Source of the DNA: Bacillus chungangensis
Lineage (GTDB): Bacteria > Bacillota > Bacilli > Bacillales > Bacillaceae_C
Direction of reading: 5' to 3'
Length of the DNA: 64,000 nucleotides
NCBI RefSeq assembly: GCF_030812995.1
Contig: NZ_JAUSTT010000021.1
Span: 33,023-97,022 of the forward strand
The notes under the pieces are model-generated. The model did no database searches. It was given only the letters and a program-made list of their open reading frames with translations, and was not told where the DNA came from. Shown piece by piece: positions 1 through 10,792 of this stretch (the first letter of the stretch is position 1; each line of letters starts with the position of its first letter). Both the position numbers and the translations under genes were made by a program.

Positions 1-415
1 CTGGTTTTTGAGCTTGATTTTTGTGTTCTGGTCCTGCATAGACATGCAGTTTTTTGAACATTTGACGTCCTAAGGAACCTTTTGGAAGCATTCCTTTAAT
101 GGATAGTTCAAGCATTCTTTCTGGAAACTTTGTTCTCATTTCCTGTGCTGTACGAGTTTTTAAACCGCCTGGATATAAGCTGTGGCGATAGTAAATTTTA
201 TCAGTTAATTTTTTCCCAGTTAATTCGATTTTTGAAGCGTTAATAATGATTACATGATCACCAGTATCAACGTGTGGTGTATAAATTGGTTTATGTTTAC
301 CGCGTAGAAGCGATGCTACTTCAGTGGAAAGACGACCTAACGTTTTGCCAGCAGCGTCTACAACGTACCATTTACGTTCTATTTCACTTGCTTTTGCCAT
401 ATACGTAGTACGCAT
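1..415 (-). CDS. rplM: 50S ribosomal protein L13 (5' part; 3' end outside window)
   Basis: Large-subunit protein that binds 23S rRNA early in 50S assembly. The minus strand from 415 reads [20 protein letters not shown] and continues through the family motifs [22 protein letters not shown] and [14 protein letters not shown] to the window edge. About 138 of the usual 145 residues are present, so only the last few are missing. An AGGAGGG ribosome binding site lies a few bases before the ATG. rpsI would be expected next. It is transcribed from its own promoter at 775-803 through a structured leader. Confidence 0.97.
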   Translation of the reverse strand, partial: MRTTYMAKASEIERKWYVVDAAGKTLGRLSTEVASLLRGKHKPIYTPHVDTGDHVIIINASKIELTGKKLTDKIYYRHSLYPGGLKTRTAQEMRTKFPERMLELSIKGMLPKGSLGRQMFKKLHVYAGPEHKNQAQKP

Positions 416-768
416 CAATTACCCTCCTAAAAAATAAAGTGAACCCAATCATTGGGAATCATTCATAATCACCTAAAGATATTTGAAACGAAGAGGCTGC
501 AACCTTGGCATTCCTCGTCTTTTTCAGCTTTTAGGTATGTGTCGTCCAATTCTTCAAAGTTCTGTTCAGCAATAGCTTTATGGAACTTTTCCAACGGAAG
601 TGGACGCAAGATTAAAATGAAGAAATTTCATCAGCAGGGTGTTCCTTTCCCTGCTCTATTTATTATCAATCAAACGAAAGCGACTACTAATATGTAGCGC
701 GACCTTATTTTGTGTTATCATCACGAATAAGTTTCCGGGGCTTATCGTGGTTTAAAAATAACATACCA
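416..768 (-). promoter_or_regulatory. rplM leader, probable L13-type autoregulatory RNA
   Basis: This gene-free stretch between the rplM promoter and start codon contains three stem-loops on the minus strand. They are at 680-701 (GTAG/CTAC core), 633-655 (AGCAGGG paired with CCCTGCT) and 488-518 (ACGAGGA paired with TCTTCGT). rplM-rpsI transcripts of Firmicutes are known to carry an L13-binding leader, so an autoregulatory function is likely by position and structure. I could not compare it with the published consensus. Short plus-strand reading frames here look spurious. Confidence 0.55.
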
Positions 769-774
769 TAGGAT

Positions 775-803
775 ATAATAGCTTTTTATCTTGTCAATGT
801 CAA
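775..803 (-). promoter_or_regulatory. Sigma-A promoter of rplM
   Basis: On the minus strand a consensus -35 TTGACA (803-798) is followed by a 17-nt spacer and -10 TATTAT (780-775), placing the start of transcription near 768. A second TTGACA overlaps just downstream of the first. It lies between truA and rplM and drives the L13 leader. Confidence 0.8.
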
Positions 804-874
804 GAAAAAAATACTCCTGGCAAGGTTGTCTACTACAAAAAGAGCATACTTCAAAAATTTTCTCTACCTATCTT

Positions 875-1621
875 TTATTCATAGTACACCCTCCAAAGAT
901 AGAGGCCTTCAGGAGGAGCTGTTTTCCCTGCAAGCTTTCGGTCTCGCTGTACAATAATCCATGGAAGCTCATCAGGTGATCGTTTCTCACTGCCTACTTC
1001 TAATAGCGTTCCAACAATAATTCTCACCATATTGTATAAAAAGCCGTCTCCAACAAATCGAAATGTCCAATGATCATCTGCGATTTCGTAATCGAGCGTT
1101 AAAAGTGTTCTGACTTTATCATCAACAGCTGTTTTGGCAGAGCAAAAGCTTGTAAAGTCATGGGTTCCGATCAAGTGAGCAATGGCTGTATCAATAAGCG
1201 CCTTATTTAATGGATAAGGATAGTGCAGTGCAAAATGTCTTCGAAAAGGATCGCGGGTTGGCGCCGTATAAATCTTATAGTGATATTCCTTTTTGATCGC
1301 ACTATATCTTGCATGAAAGGAAGCGTCTGCCTTCTCTATTGCCGTAAAAGAAATATCGGGAGGCGTCATGCTATTTAATGCTTTAAGCCATTGATGATCG
1401 GAAATTTCAAGCGGCGAATCAAAATGAATCACTTGTCCATAAGCATGGACGCCTGCATCTGTGCGCCCTGATCCTACTACTTTAACTGACCGATTTTGAT
1501 GCATCTTCTTTAATACTGCTTCAATTTCACCTTGAACAGTTCTTGTTTGCGGCTGAATTTGAAAGCCAGAAAAGTTTGAACCATCATAGGAAACGATACA
1601 TTTGTATTTTTGGATTTGCAT
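875..1621 (-). CDS. truA: tRNA pseudouridine(38-40) synthase TruA
   Basis: Isomerises uridines 38-40 of the tRNA anticodon arm. The 248-residue protein has the TruA catalytic loop SGRTDAGVHA, with the nucleophilic Asp at residue 55, and the N-terminal YDGSNFSGFQ motif. Length and start match the family. It follows ecfT by 14 bp and is the last gene of the ecfA1-ecfA2-ecfT-truA group, the same order as in Bacillus subtilis. Confidence 0.97.
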   Translation of the reverse strand: MQIQKYKCIVSYDGSNFSGFQIQPQTRTVQGEIEAVLKKMHQNRSVKVVGSGRTDAGVHAYGQVIHFDSPLEISDHQWLKALNSMTPPDISFTAIEKADASFHARYSAIKKEYHYKIYTAPTRDPFRRHFALHYPYPLNKALIDTAIAHLIGTHDFTSFCSAKTAVDDKVRTLLTLDYEIADDHWTFRFVGDGFLYNMVRIIVGTLLEVGSEKRSPDELPWIIVQRDRKLAGKTAPPEGLYLWRVYYE

Positions 1622-1635
1622 CTTGATAACCCCAT

Positions 1636-2433
1636 TTATGTTCGTAAATAAATTAATATCCCCGTTAGGATAAAAATGAGTAAGATACCGAGCGAGTCAA
1701 CTAATTTCCACTGCAGCAATCGATATTTCGTTCTGCCCTCACCGCCGCGATATCCTCTTGCTTCCATCGCTGTTGCTAAATCTTCCGCACGTTTGAAGGA
1801 GCTAATAAATAAAGGAATGAGCAGCGCGACAATTGCTTTTAACCTTTCTTTAAGTGGGCCGCTGGAAAAATCAACGCCCCGGGCTTTTTGCGCCTTCATG
1901 ATTTTATCTGTTTCATCCATTAATGTTGGTATAAAACGTAAAGAAATGGACATCATTAAAGCAAGTTCATGGATAGGAAGCTTTAGCTTTTTTAATGGGT
2001 GCAGCAAGCTTTCCAAACCATCTGTAAGAGAAATCGGCGTTGTTGTCAATGTGAGTAAGGATGCCATAAAAACTAAGAGCATAAAACGTATAGAAATAAA
2101 AATGCCTTGTTTCAGCCCCGCAGCATAAACTTTGATTATTCCAAACTCAAAGATTACATCGCCACCTTTAGTAAAGAACAAATGTAAAATAAAAGTAAAA
2201 ATAACAAGCCAAAGAATGGGTTTTAAACCATTGATAAAAAATAACAAAGGAATTTTCGATAAGACAATGAGCAAAATAGTGAACATTGCCAAGGCAACGT
2301 ATGAAAGTACATTATTAGCTAAAAAGACGATACAAATATAGATAAAGACAATAAGCAGCTTCGCGCGTGGATCAAGGCGATGGATAATCGAGTTGGTAGG
2401 CACATAGCGTCCAAAAATCATTTTTTCCATCAT
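1636..2433 (-). CDS. ecfT: Energy-coupling factor transporter transmembrane protein EcfT
   Basis: Membrane scaffold of the group II ECF vitamin importer. It couples the two ATPases EcfA1/EcfA2 to exchangeable S-components. The 265 residues contain several hydrophobic segments (roughly residues 25-130 and 240-262). Two Ala-Arg-Gly coupling motifs (KAQKARG and TAMEARG) lie in the C-terminal cytoplasmic part. The start overlaps the stop of ecfA2 by 4 bp, indicating translational coupling. Confidence 0.96.
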   Translation of the reverse strand: MMEKMIFGRYVPTNSIIHRLDPRAKLLIVFIYICIVFLANNVLSYVALAMFTILLIVLSKIPLLFFINGLKPILWLVIFTFILHLFFTKGGDVIFEFGIIKVYAAGLKQGIFISIRFMLLVFMASLLTLTTTPISLTDGLESLLHPLKKLKLPIHELALMMSISLRFIPTLMDETDKIMKAQKARGVDFSSGPLKERLKAIVALLIPLFISSFKRAEDLATAMEARGYRGGEGRTKYRLLQWKLVDSLGILLIFILTGILIYLRT

Positions 2434-3299
2434 GATTCATCACCTCGCACCTTCCAATCCTTTAAAGCAAGTGCTAATTCTTCTATTGATAAACAAGTTT
2501 TATGAAGATTTTTCCTCATTTTCTGTTCTACTAAGTATTGAAAGTGTACAACGTCCGGTACATTCAGTCCTAATGACAGCAGTTCACGTGGAGAAGAAAA
2601 AATCTCTCTTGGCGCTCCTCGTTTCTTTACCTTGCCATGATCAATAATAACAATTTCTTCTGCGTATCGCGCAGCATCCTCCATACTATGTGTAACAAGG
2701 ATTGTTGTTAGGCCTTTTTCTTTGTGAAGCTGATAAAACATGTCCATTATTTCTTTGCGTCCCCTTGGATCGAGCCCAGCAGTTGGTTCGTCAAGGACAA
2801 GCACATCTGGTTTCATTGCTAAAACACCAGCAATCGCAACTCGTCTCATTTGGCCGCCTGATAAATTAAATGGCGACTGAAGAAGTATGTCTTCTGGAAG
2901 TCCAACATGCTTGATGATCTCACGTGCTCGCTTTTTTGCTTCTTCTTTAGAAACGCCATAATTGATCGGGCCAAAACAGATATCCTTTTCCACTGTTTCC
3001 TCAAATAATTGATGTTCGGGAAATTGAAACACAATCCCGACTTTTTGCCTAATTGGCCGCAAATGCTTTTCTTTCTTTCCAGCATCAATGGTGCGATCAC
3101 CAATGATTACTTTTCCTTCCGTTGGTTGTAAAAGAGCATTCAAATGTTGAAGCAGTGTCGATTTGCCAGAGCCTGTATGTCCGATAATTGCAATAAATGT
3201 ACCGCTAGAAATAGAAAGATCCACTTCCTCTAATGCAAGTCGTTCAAAAGGTGTACCCGCCTGGTATTTATATGTCACTCGTTCAAGTGCGATGTCCAT
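2430..3299 (-). CDS. ecfA2: ECF transporter ATPase EcfA2
   Basis: One of the two ABC ATPases that power ECF vitamin uptake. Walker [10 protein letters not shown] is at residues 40-48, the Q-loop [13 protein letters not shown] near 91-103, the signature LSGGQMRR at 146-153 and Walker [13 protein letters not shown] at 166-177. Its start lies inside the end of ecfA1 (25-bp overlap) and its stop overlaps ecfT, so the three are one translation-coupled unit. Length of 289 residues is normal. Confidence 0.96.
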   Translation of the reverse strand: MDIALERVTYKYQAGTPFERLALEEVDLSISSGTFIAIIGHTGSGKSTLLQHLNALLQPTEGKVIIGDRTIDAGKKEKHLRPIRQKVGIVFQFPEHQLFEETVEKDICFGPINYGVSKEEAKKRAREIIKHVGLPEDILLQSPFNLSGGQMRRVAIAGVLAMKPDVLVLDEPTAGLDPRGRKEIMDMFYQLHKEKGLTTILVTHSMEDAARYAEEIVIIDHGKVKKRGAPREIFSSPRELLSLGLNVPDVVHFQYLVEQKMRKNLHKTCLSIEELALALKDWKVRGDES

Positions 3300-4114
3300 A
3301 GTGCATTCACCAACTCTTCATCTGTCAAATAGCTGTTTGGCAATTCAAATCCTTGTTTAATTAGTTCTTTTTTCATTTTTACGGAAAAAGGGATATCCAA
3401 TCCGAGTTTGATCAGCTCTTCTTCCATAAGGAATACTTTCTCTGGACTGCCTTCTTTGTATATTTTGCCTTTGTTCATGATGATGATACGATCAGCTTTT
3501 GCTGCTTCTTCTAAATCATGCGTAATGGAGATAACCGTTAACCCCTTTTGTGCTTTTAAAGCACGGACTGTTTTCAGCACATCATCACGTCCGAGCGGAT
3601 CTAGCATAGATGTCGCTTCATCTAAAATAATGACTTCAGGTTGAAGTGCTAATATGCCTGCCATCGCAACTCGCTGCTTCTGTCCTCCTGAAAGATGGTG
3701 CGGCTCTTGATCGAGAAATTCGCTCATTTTGACACTTTTTAAAGCATCGTGTACACGCTTCACCATTTCGTCATGTGGAAATCCACTATTTTCTAAACCA
3801 AAAGCCACATCATCCTGTACTGTCGTACCGACAAATTGATTATCAGGATGCTGAAAAACCATTCCAACTTGCTTCCGAATATCCCAAATCGAATCTTCTG
3901 AAAGCAGCAACCCGCATACGCGAACTGTCCCTTTTTCAGGGAAGTGAAGACCATTCAACATTTTGGCCAAAGTTGATTTCCCAGACCCATTGTGGCCAAC
4001 AATTGCCAGCCATTCACCTTTCTCCACATGAAAAGAGATATCTTCCAATGCATAGGAAGATTGATTGTCGTAGCGAAAAAAAACATGATCAATCGAAATA
4101 ATGTCCTTACTCAA
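3275..4114 (-). CDS. ecfA1: ECF transporter ATPase EcfA1
   Basis: Partner ATPase of EcfA2. I choose the TTG start at 4114 because GGGGG stands a few bases before it and the product then begins MSKDIISIDHVFF as in homologues. The frame is open further upstream, to 4162, without a good ribosome site. From the TTG, Walker A GHNGSGKST is at residues 40-48, the signature LSGGQKQR at 141-148 and Walker B VIILDEATSMLD at 161-172; 279 residues. It begins just after the intrinsic terminator that closes the ribosomal operon. Confidence 0.95.
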   Translation of the reverse strand: MSKDIISIDHVFFRYDNQSSYALEDISFHVEKGEWLAIVGHNGSGKSTLAKMLNGLHFPEKGTVRVCGLLLSEDSIWDIRKQVGMVFQHPDNQFVGTTVQDDVAFGLENSGFPHDEMVKRVHDALKSVKMSEFLDQEPHHLSGGQKQRVAMAGILALQPEVIILDEATSMLDPLGRDDVLKTVRALKAQKGLTVISITHDLEEAAKADRIIIMNKGKIYKEGSPEKVFLMEEELIKLGLDIPFSVKMKKELIKQGFELPNSYLTDEELVNALWTSHLNE

Positions 4115-4179
4115 TATGATTCCCCCTTGCCTACTCACTCCAAAATGTAATGGATATTTCACTGCTGGTTTGCTTGGGA

Positions 4180-4230
4180 AAATAAAAAAGCCCGCATCTC
4201 TTTCATTTTATTGTAAAAGAAAAGAGATGC
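4180..4230 (-). terminator. Intrinsic terminator after the S10-spc-alpha operon
   Basis: On the minus strand a long hairpin (GCATCTCTTTTCTTTTA pairing with TAAAATGAAAGAGATGC, 4230-4194) is followed by CGGGCTTTTTTATTTT. It lies about 490 bp downstream of rplQ, beyond two repeat elements, and just before ecfA1. Confidence 0.85.
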
Positions 4231-4291
4231 ATGAGCTAGACGTGCCATATCGAGGTATGGCCATCATAACGCTCTATTTAGCTTTAAGAGG

Positions 4292-4432
4292 ATGTTCAAA
4301 AAGTCCGGGAAAAATCACCGGCGCATTTCTGTGTCACTTGGCTGCTACGATCCTCACGTATGATTTATACGCTGCGGGTCTCGCAACCGTCGTTCCTTGA
4401 AATGCTTGGTGCTTTTTGCCCTCCTTTTGAAC
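4292..4432. repeat. Palindromic intergenic repeat, copy A
   Basis: About 141 bp bounded by the inverted ends GTTCAAAA and TTTTGAAC. Going inward the two halves pair as GGGAAAAA/TTTTTgCCC, CACC/GGTG, GCATTTC/GAAATGC, GGCTGC/GCAACC (one mismatch) and CGTAT/ATACG at the tip. It lies between rplQ and the operon terminator and is followed at once by copy B. No coding capacity is evident. Related copies are at 28031, 28185, 39624 and 39778. Confidence 0.85.
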
Positions 4433-4446
4433 TACCATTGGTCAGG

Positions 4447-4643
4447 ATGTTCAAAAAGTCCGGAGGCTCACAGGATGTGAGTCAGTTCGATGAAATCACA
4501 GGACGTGATGTTTTTTCATCGAATATCCTTTTACACCGGCGCATTTCTGTGTCACTTGGCTGCTACGATCCTCACTTATAATGAATACGTTCCGGGTCTC
4601 GCAGCTGGCGTTCCTTGAAATGCTTGGTGCTTTTTTTGAACAA
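4447..4643. repeat. Palindromic intergenic repeat, copy B, with an internal insertion
   Basis: The same element as copy A, in the same orientation and 14 bp further on. About 58 bp are inserted after TGTTCAAAAAGTCCGG. The insertion can itself fold: TCGATGAAATCAC pairs with GTGATgTTTttTCATCGA. The paired segments GCATTTC/GAAATGC, CACC/GGTG and GCTGC/GCAGC are kept, the last being a perfect version of the mismatched stem in copy A. The end is TTTTTTTGAACAA. Confidence 0.8.
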
Positions 4644-4714
4644 TTATTGTTAGTGAAAAAGGGCATGACTGTAGCCGTAGCTTTTAACCGTCTGCCCTTC
4701 CTCTCCCTTGTTTG

Positions 4715-5122
4715 TTATACTAGCTCGATTACGACCATTGGTGCGCCGTCACCGCGGCGAGGTCCAAGCTTCATGATTCGTGTATAGCCGCCTTGGCGTT
4801 CTTGATAACGAGGTGCAACATCGTTGAATAGCTTTTGCAATACGTACACTGGCTTTTTCTTTGTAACTTTGTTTCCGTCTTTGCCAGTTGCTTCTTCTTC
4901 AACGTATTCTACTACTTCGTGACGGACAAATGCAGCAGCTTGACGACGTGCGTGTAAATCACCACGCTTACCAAGTGTGATCATTTTATCTACAACAGAA
5001 CGCAGCTCTTTAGCACGAGCTTCTGTTGTTTCAATCCGTTCATTAATGATAAGATCTGTAGTTAGATCACGAAGCAGTGCCTTCCGTTGATCACTAGTTC
5101 GGCCTAATTTTCTATAAGTCAT
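4715..5122 (-). CDS. rplQ: 50S ribosomal protein L17
   Basis: Large-subunit protein near the exit tunnel and last gene of the alpha operon. The N-terminal part ([18 protein letters not shown]) and C-terminal part ([17 protein letters not shown]) are typical. At 135 residues it is about 15 longer than the Bacillus subtilis protein. The extra charged stretch lies at about residues 72-93 ([19 protein letters not shown]), just before LQKLF. A GGAGGG ribosome site precedes the ATG. Confidence 0.97.
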   Translation of the reverse strand: MTYRKLGRTSDQRKALLRDLTTDLIINERIETTEARAKELRSVVDKMITLGKRGDLHARRQAAAFVRHEVVEYVEEEATGKDGNKVTKKKPVYVLQKLFNDVAPRYQERQGGYTRIMKLGPRRGDGAPMVVIELV

Positions 5123-5192
5123 GCAGGTTCCCTCCTTTGTTGAATTGTTCTATTCAAATGACTCCTTATGGTCTCTCATGTTGCCTTCTGCA

Positions 5193-6174
5193 TCAGTCAT
5201 CTTTGCGCAAGCTTAGTCCAAGATCATCTAGCTTAGATTTTACTTCTTCGAGCGATTTACGTCCAAGGTTGCGAACTTTCATCATGTCCTCTTCCGTTTT
5301 ATTGGATAACTCTTGAACTGTATTAATGCCCGCACGCTTTAGGCAATTGTAAGAACGAACGGAGAGATCCAGTTCTTCAATCGTCATTTCAAGTACTTTT
5401 TCTTTTTGATCTTCTTCTTTTTCCACCATAATTTCCGCGTGCTGCGCTTCATCGGTCAGTCCAACAAAGATATTTAAATGCTCTGTTAAAATTTTTGCAC
5501 CTAAAGAAATGGCTTCTTCAGGTCCAATACTGCCATTTGTCCAAACATCAAGCGATAGCTTGTCATAGTTTGTCATTTGGCCGACCCGTGTATTTTCAAC
5601 TTGATAGTTAACACGAGAAACTGGCGTATAGATAGAGTCGATGGGCACAACTCCAATTGGAAGATCGTCCCGCTTATTTTGATCAGCAGGGGTGTAGCCT
5701 CTCCCGCGCTTTGCATTCATTCGCAAATGAAAATTCGCATTATCTGCCAATGTTGCAATGTGCAAGTCAGGATTTAAAATTTCGACATCACTATCATGTG
5801 TAATATCTGCAGCTGTTACTGTTCCTTTTCCCTGTACATCAATCTCGAGCGTTTTTTCTTCATCAGAGTAAACTTTCAGTGCTAGCTTTTTAATATTAAG
5901 GATGATAGATGTCACATCTTCTACGACGCCTTCAATTGTTGAAAATTCATGCAATACACCATCTATCTGAATAGATGTGACAGCAGCACCCGGGAGTGAA
6001 GATAATAGGATACGAATTAAGAATTAACACAAAGTATAATATTATGATACTAATTAAGGAGTTACAAAAATTTGTACCATATCCACGCTCAAGTGGTTCT
6101 ACGACGAACTTTCCATATGTGGCATCATCGCTGATCTCAATCGTTTCAATTTTTGGCTTTTCAATTTCGATCAT
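5193..6174 (-). pseudogene. rpoA: RNA polymerase alpha subunit, frame broken by a 37-nt duplication
   Basis: Alpha directs assembly of RNA polymerase and contacts UP elements and activators. From 6174 the frame reads [18 protein letters not shown] to GYGT, then becomes nonsense. The correct frame resumes near 6005 ([12 protein letters not shown] is recoverable by eye) and runs through an intact remainder, including the C-terminal domain ([31 protein letters not shown]), to 5193. Between GGTACA and CTCCCG there are 76 nt where the family has 39. The two halves of this stretch resemble each other, so it is an imperfect tandem duplication of 37 nt that shifts the frame. Because rpoA is essential, a sequence or assembly error or a second copy is likely. 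Confidence 0.9.
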
Positions 6175-6339
6175 TCAAATTTACCCTCCTTCAAAACGTC
6201 GAAACTTCGGTTCATTCAACAACCGAAATTCCCCCATGTTAACTTTCCCCATTGTGCACAACAACTGGTTTTATCATTCCTGTATAAAAAAATAGATCAT
6301 ACCCCATTATTGACAAGGATAAAAAATATATACAGAAAA

Positions 6340-6729
6340 TTATACACGGCGACGTTTTGGAGGACGGCACCCATTATGTGGAACTGGTGTTACATCTTTA
6401 ATTGCTGTTACTTCTAAACCAGCAGCTTGTAGTGCACGAATCGCAGCTTCGCGTCCAGCACCAGGACCTTTTACCGTTACTTCCAATGTTTTCATGCCAT
6501 GTTCCATTGATGCTTTCGCAGCTGTTTCTGCAGCCATTTGTGCAGCAAATGGAGTGGATTTACGTGAGCCTTTAAAACCAAGCGCTCCCGCACTAGACCA
6601 AGCAACTCCGTTGCCGTGTGCATCCGTAATAGTAACGATTGTATTGTTAAATGTAGAACGAATGTGTGCAATACCAGTTTCAATATTCTTTTTCACACGA
6701 CGTTTACGAATGTTTGTTTTACGTGCCAT
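6340..6729 (-). CDS. rpsK: 30S ribosomal protein S11
   Basis: Platform protein of the small subunit near the mRNA exit. The 129-residue product carries the S11 motifs [19 protein letters not shown] and [20 protein letters not shown], and ends with the basic tail [10 protein letters not shown]. It follows rpsM by 25 bp with an AGGAGG site. The gap to rpoA (6175-6339) is typical of Bacillus. Confidence 0.98.
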   Translation of the reverse strand: MARKTNIRKRRVKKNIETGIAHIRSTFNNTIVTITDAHGNGVAWSSAGALGFKGSRKSTPFAAQMAAETAAKASMEHGMKTLEVTVKGPGAGREAAIRALQAAGLEVTAIKDVTPVPHNGCRPPKRRRV

Positions 6730-6754
6730 GTTGTATATGAACCTCCTTTACCTA

Positions 6755-7120
6755 TTATTTTTTCTTACCCGCTACTGTTTTACGAGGACCTTTACGAGTG
6801 CGAGCGTTGTTTTTTGTGTTTTGACCGCGAACAGGCAAGCCGCGACGATGACGGAGACCGCGATAAGATCCGATTTCCATTAAGCGTTTAATGTTAAGAG
6901 ACACTTCACGGCGAAGATCCCCTTCTACTTTATGCTTGTCAATAATATCACGGATTTTACCTAGCTCCTCATCAGTCAAATCGCGAACGCGAGTGTCTTC
7001 AGAGACTCCTGCTTCAGCTAGTATTTTTTGTGCCGTTGATTTTCCAATTCCATAGATGTAAGTTAATGAAATGACTACACGCTTCTCACGTGGAATGTCT
7101 ACACCAGCAATACGTGCCAT
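6755..7120 (-). CDS. rpsM: 30S ribosomal protein S13
   Basis: Head protein that contacts P-site tRNA and L5/bridge B1. The 121 residues begin [19 protein letters not shown] and include the helix-hairpin-helix region [14 protein letters not shown]. The basic tail [14 protein letters not shown] ends with RKTVAGKKK. It sits between rpmJ and rpsK in the alpha operon. Confidence 0.98.
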   Translation of the reverse strand: MARIAGVDIPREKRVVISLTYIYGIGKSTAQKILAEAGVSEDTRVRDLTDEELGKIRDIIDKHKVEGDLRREVSLNIKRLMEIGSYRGLRHRRGLPVRGQNTKNNARTRKGPRKTVAGKKK

Positions 7121-7145
7121 GTATGACGTACACCTCCTTTATTGT

Positions 7146-7274
<129 letters not shown>

Positions 7275-7299
7275 TCATAGTCCGGAGTGTAATTTATCA

Positions 7300-7518
7300 T
7301 TATTTAAAACGATACGTAATTCTTCCGCGTGTTAAATCATACGGAGATAGCTCTACCGTTACTTTATCGCCAGGTAAAATCCGAATGAAGTGCATGCGAA
7401 TTTTACCAGAGACATGCGCAAGCACAGAATGGCCATTCTCTAATTCTACCTTAAACATCGCATTAGGCAAAGTTTCGGTTACAGTGCCTTCTACTTCAAT
7501 TACATCATCTTTCGCCAT
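7300..7518 (-). CDS. infA: Translation initiation factor IF-1
   Basis: Binds the 30S A-site during initiation. The 72-residue single S1/OB-fold protein starts [20 protein letters not shown] and ends [16 protein letters not shown], full length for the family. Its start overlaps the end of the upstream KOW-protein gene by 14 bp. Confidence 0.98.
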   Translation of the reverse strand: MAKDDVIEVEGTVTETLPNAMFKVELENGHSVLAHVSGKIRMHFIRILPGDKVTVELSPYDLTRGRITYRFK

Positions 7519-7840
7519 CTAACAACCCGTCTCCCTTCTTTGGAACTTCCAAGACCTCTTGAGCAAATTTCCATAACGCCATACGTAATTTATTGTTTGA
7601 TACGCGCCCGGTATCCTTGATACTATTTCGAACTTCTGGAGAAATATAGTTATATCGCTCCAAGTGTTGTATGTTTTTTTTCTTTGGACGATCAAATTTT
7701 CGCTTCTCACCATCAGCAATGAGTACAAAGCGTTCATCAAGGACTTGAATAATAACAGCTAACTGTCCATATTCTCTTCCCTTCCTGACAAGTACGATCT
7801 GACCTATATCGGGGCCAGGACTCGAATCAGATTCACTCAA
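7505..7840 (-). CDS. KOW-domain RNA-binding protein, L14e-like (YbzG family)
   Basis: Small protein of the kind found between map and infA in Bacillus, related to ribosomal L14e/L6e KOW proteins. The exact role is not established. The KOW-like part is [20 protein letters not shown], followed by [15 protein letters not shown] place the start at the TTG at 7840 because AGGTGAT is well spaced from it; a GTG at 7849 is the alternative. About 111 residues. Confidence 0.85.
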   Translation of the reverse strand: MSESDSSPGPDIGQIVLVRKGREYGQLAVIIQVLDERFVLIADGEKRKFDRPKKKNIQHLERYNYISPEVRNSIKDTGRVSNNKLRMALWKFAQEVLEVPKKGDGLLDGER

Positions 7841-7867
7841 CTTGATCACCTGCGTTCAAACTTTTGT

Positions 7868-8993
<1,126 letters not shown>

Positions 8994-9028
8994 TCAGGAA
9001 CAAGGATATGTTCCTAAAACCTTACTGC

Positions 9029-10324
9029 TTATTTAATAAAGCCTTTGTAATGACGCTTCACAAGTTGGGATTCTAATTGCTTCATCGTTTCAAGTGCAAC
9101 ACCTACGACAATCAGAAGGCTTGTGCCCCCGATTTGAGCAGTTTCCGGCAATCCAGCAAATTTAACAAAGAAAGTAGGAACAACCGAAATTGCAGCTAGA
9201 AAAATCGCTCCAACAAATGTCAGCCGATATAAGACAGTGGTTAAGTAAGCTTGAGTTTCTTTCCCAGGACGCTTACTTGGAATATATCCACCTTGTTTTT
9301 TCAGGTTATCTGCAACCTTTTCTGGATTTACTTGTACGAACGCATAGAAATAGGTAAACGCAATGATCAGTGCAACGTAGATCAACATTCCTATCGTTCC
9401 GTCTGTAATGTCAAATATCCTTCGAATCGTCTCAGTCGTTTTATTCGGCCCAAAAAAAGTCGAAATCGTTTGCGGCACCATAATAAAGGCACTTGCAAAG
9501 ATAACTGGAATAACCCCTGCAGCGTTCACTTTTAATGGTAAATGTGTTGATTGGCCGCCTACCGGAGTGCGATTATCAACTCGTTTTGCATATTGAATCG
9601 GGATTTTTCGCAATGCTTGCTGTATAAAAATAACGCCGACAACAATTGCAAGCACAGCAAGTAAAATTAAAGCTAAAACAACAAGACGAAGGAATAGCTG
9701 TTCGCCAGCACCTTCAATTTGCTGAGCATAAATAAGGTTTATTCCATTTGGAATACCTGAAACAATACTTGAGAAAATAATGATGGAAATACCATTTCCA
9801 ACACCTTTTTCTGTAATTTGTTCACCAAGCCACATAAGAAATGCTGTACCGGCCGTTAACACAATTGCGATAACAAGGTAAGTAGCTATGCCAGGGTTTT
9901 TAATAAACTGCAGCCCTGTCATCTGGTTAAAGCCATAGGACATGCCGAGTGCTTGCAAGAATGCAAGAACGATGGTGAAATAACGTGTAAATTGAGCAGA
10001 CTTGCGGCGACCTACTTCTCCTTGTTTAGCCCATTCCGTAAATTTAGGCACAACGTCCATTTGCAATAACTGTACAATGATGGAAGCTGTAATATACGGG
10101 TAAATTCCCATCGCAAAGATAGAGAACTTGAATAAAGCGCCGCCTCCTAATGTATTCATAAAACCAAAAACGCCTGCTTGGTCTTGCGCTTTTAAAATTT
10201 CTGCATCTACATTGGGGACAGGGATAAAAGCTCCAATCCGAAAGACAACCATCATTAGCAAGGTGAAGAAGATCTTTCTTCTAATATCACCCACACGCAT
10301 AAAGCTGGAGATTGTCTTAAACAT
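9029..10324 (-). CDS. secY: Preprotein translocase subunit SecY
   Basis: Central channel of the Sec translocon in the cytoplasmic membrane. The 431-residue protein has about ten hydrophobic segments. It carries the conserved YITASIIVQLLQ near the plug and TRYFTIVLAFLQ. The cytoplasmic loop RRIPIQYAKR appears here as RKIPIQYAKR, and GGYIPSKRPGK precedes the last transmembrane pair. The start overlaps the stop of rplO. Confidence 0.98.
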   Translation of the reverse strand: MFKTISSFMRVGDIRRKIFFTLLMMVVFRIGAFIPVPNVDAEILKAQDQAGVFGFMNTLGGGALFKFSIFAMGIYPYITASIIVQLLQMDVVPKFTEWAKQGEVGRRKSAQFTRYFTIVLAFLQALGMSYGFNQMTGLQFIKNPGIATYLVIAIVLTAGTAFLMWLGEQITEKGVGNGISIIIFSSIVSGIPNGINLIYAQQIEGAGEQLFLRLVVLALILLAVLAIVVGVIFIQQALRKIPIQYAKRVDNRTPVGGQSTHLPLKVNAAGVIPVIFASAFIMVPQTISTFFGPNKTTETIRRIFDITDGTIGMLIYVALIIAFTYFYAFVQVNPEKVADNLKKQGGYIPSKRPGKETQAYLTTVLYRLTFVGAIFLAAISVVPTFFVKFAGLPETAQIGGTSLLIVVGVALETMKQLESQLVKRHYKGFIK

Positions 10325-10764
10325 TAAATCACCTCTGTCTTACCGCCAGCAGCTTCAATCGCATTTTTAGCAGCAGAGGAAAATTTATTTGCTTTTACTG
10401 TAAGCTTTTTCTCTAAGTCGCCTTTTGATAGAATTTTAATTCCTGATTTTGCATTGCTGACAACGCCAGTTTCAAGTAGAAGCTCTGGTGTCACTTCTGT
10501 ACCATCTTCAAAGCGGTTTAACGTACCGATATTAACGATTGCGTATTCTTTGCGGTTAATATTCGTAAAGCCGCGTTTAGGCAAGCGTTGGAATAATGGT
10601 GTTTGACCGCCCTCAAAGCCTAGACGAACACCGCCGCCTGAACGGGATTTTTGCCCTTTTTGGCCTCTGCCAGAAGTTTTTCCGTTGCCAGAGCTAGTAC
10701 CACGGCCAACACGATTGCGCTTCTTACGTGATCCTTCAGCATGCTGTAACTCATGAAGTTTCAT
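10324..10764 (-). CDS. rplO: 50S ribosomal protein L15
   Basis: Large-subunit assembly protein. The 146 residues show the glycine/arginine-rich N-terminal extension ([20 protein letters not shown]) and the globular C-terminal part ending [12 protein letters not shown]. It follows rpmD in the spc operon, with a GGAGGTG site before the ATG. Confidence 0.98.
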   Translation of the reverse strand: MKLHELQHAEGSRKKRNRVGRGTSSGNGKTSGRGQKGQKSRSGGGVRLGFEGGQTPLFQRLPKRGFTNINRKEYAIVNIGTLNRFEDGTEVTPELLLETGVVSNAKSGIKILSKGDLEKKLTVKANKFSSAAKNAIEAAGGKTEVI

Positions 10765-10792
10765 AGTGGCACCTCCTTATTAGAAGATTTTA

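Noticed and set aside
452..979. Plus-strand reading frames of 81 and 62 residues between truA and rplM
   Set aside because: They overlap the rplM promoter, leader hairpins and the truA gene, have no ribosome site of note and no recognisable protein features.
4292..4643. CRISPR-like repeats
   Set aside because: Repeats are long, palindromic and only paired; there are no regular short repeats with unique spacers and no cas genes in the window.
4101..4787. Three plus-strand frames over the rplQ-ecfA1 region
   Set aside because: Their similarity to each other comes from the tandem palindromic repeats A and B, not from a protein family.
5947..6174. Programmed frameshift as an explanation for rpoA
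   Set aside because: The disruption is a 37-nt duplication with many missense changes, not a slippery site; frameshifting alone would not restore the conserved sequence.
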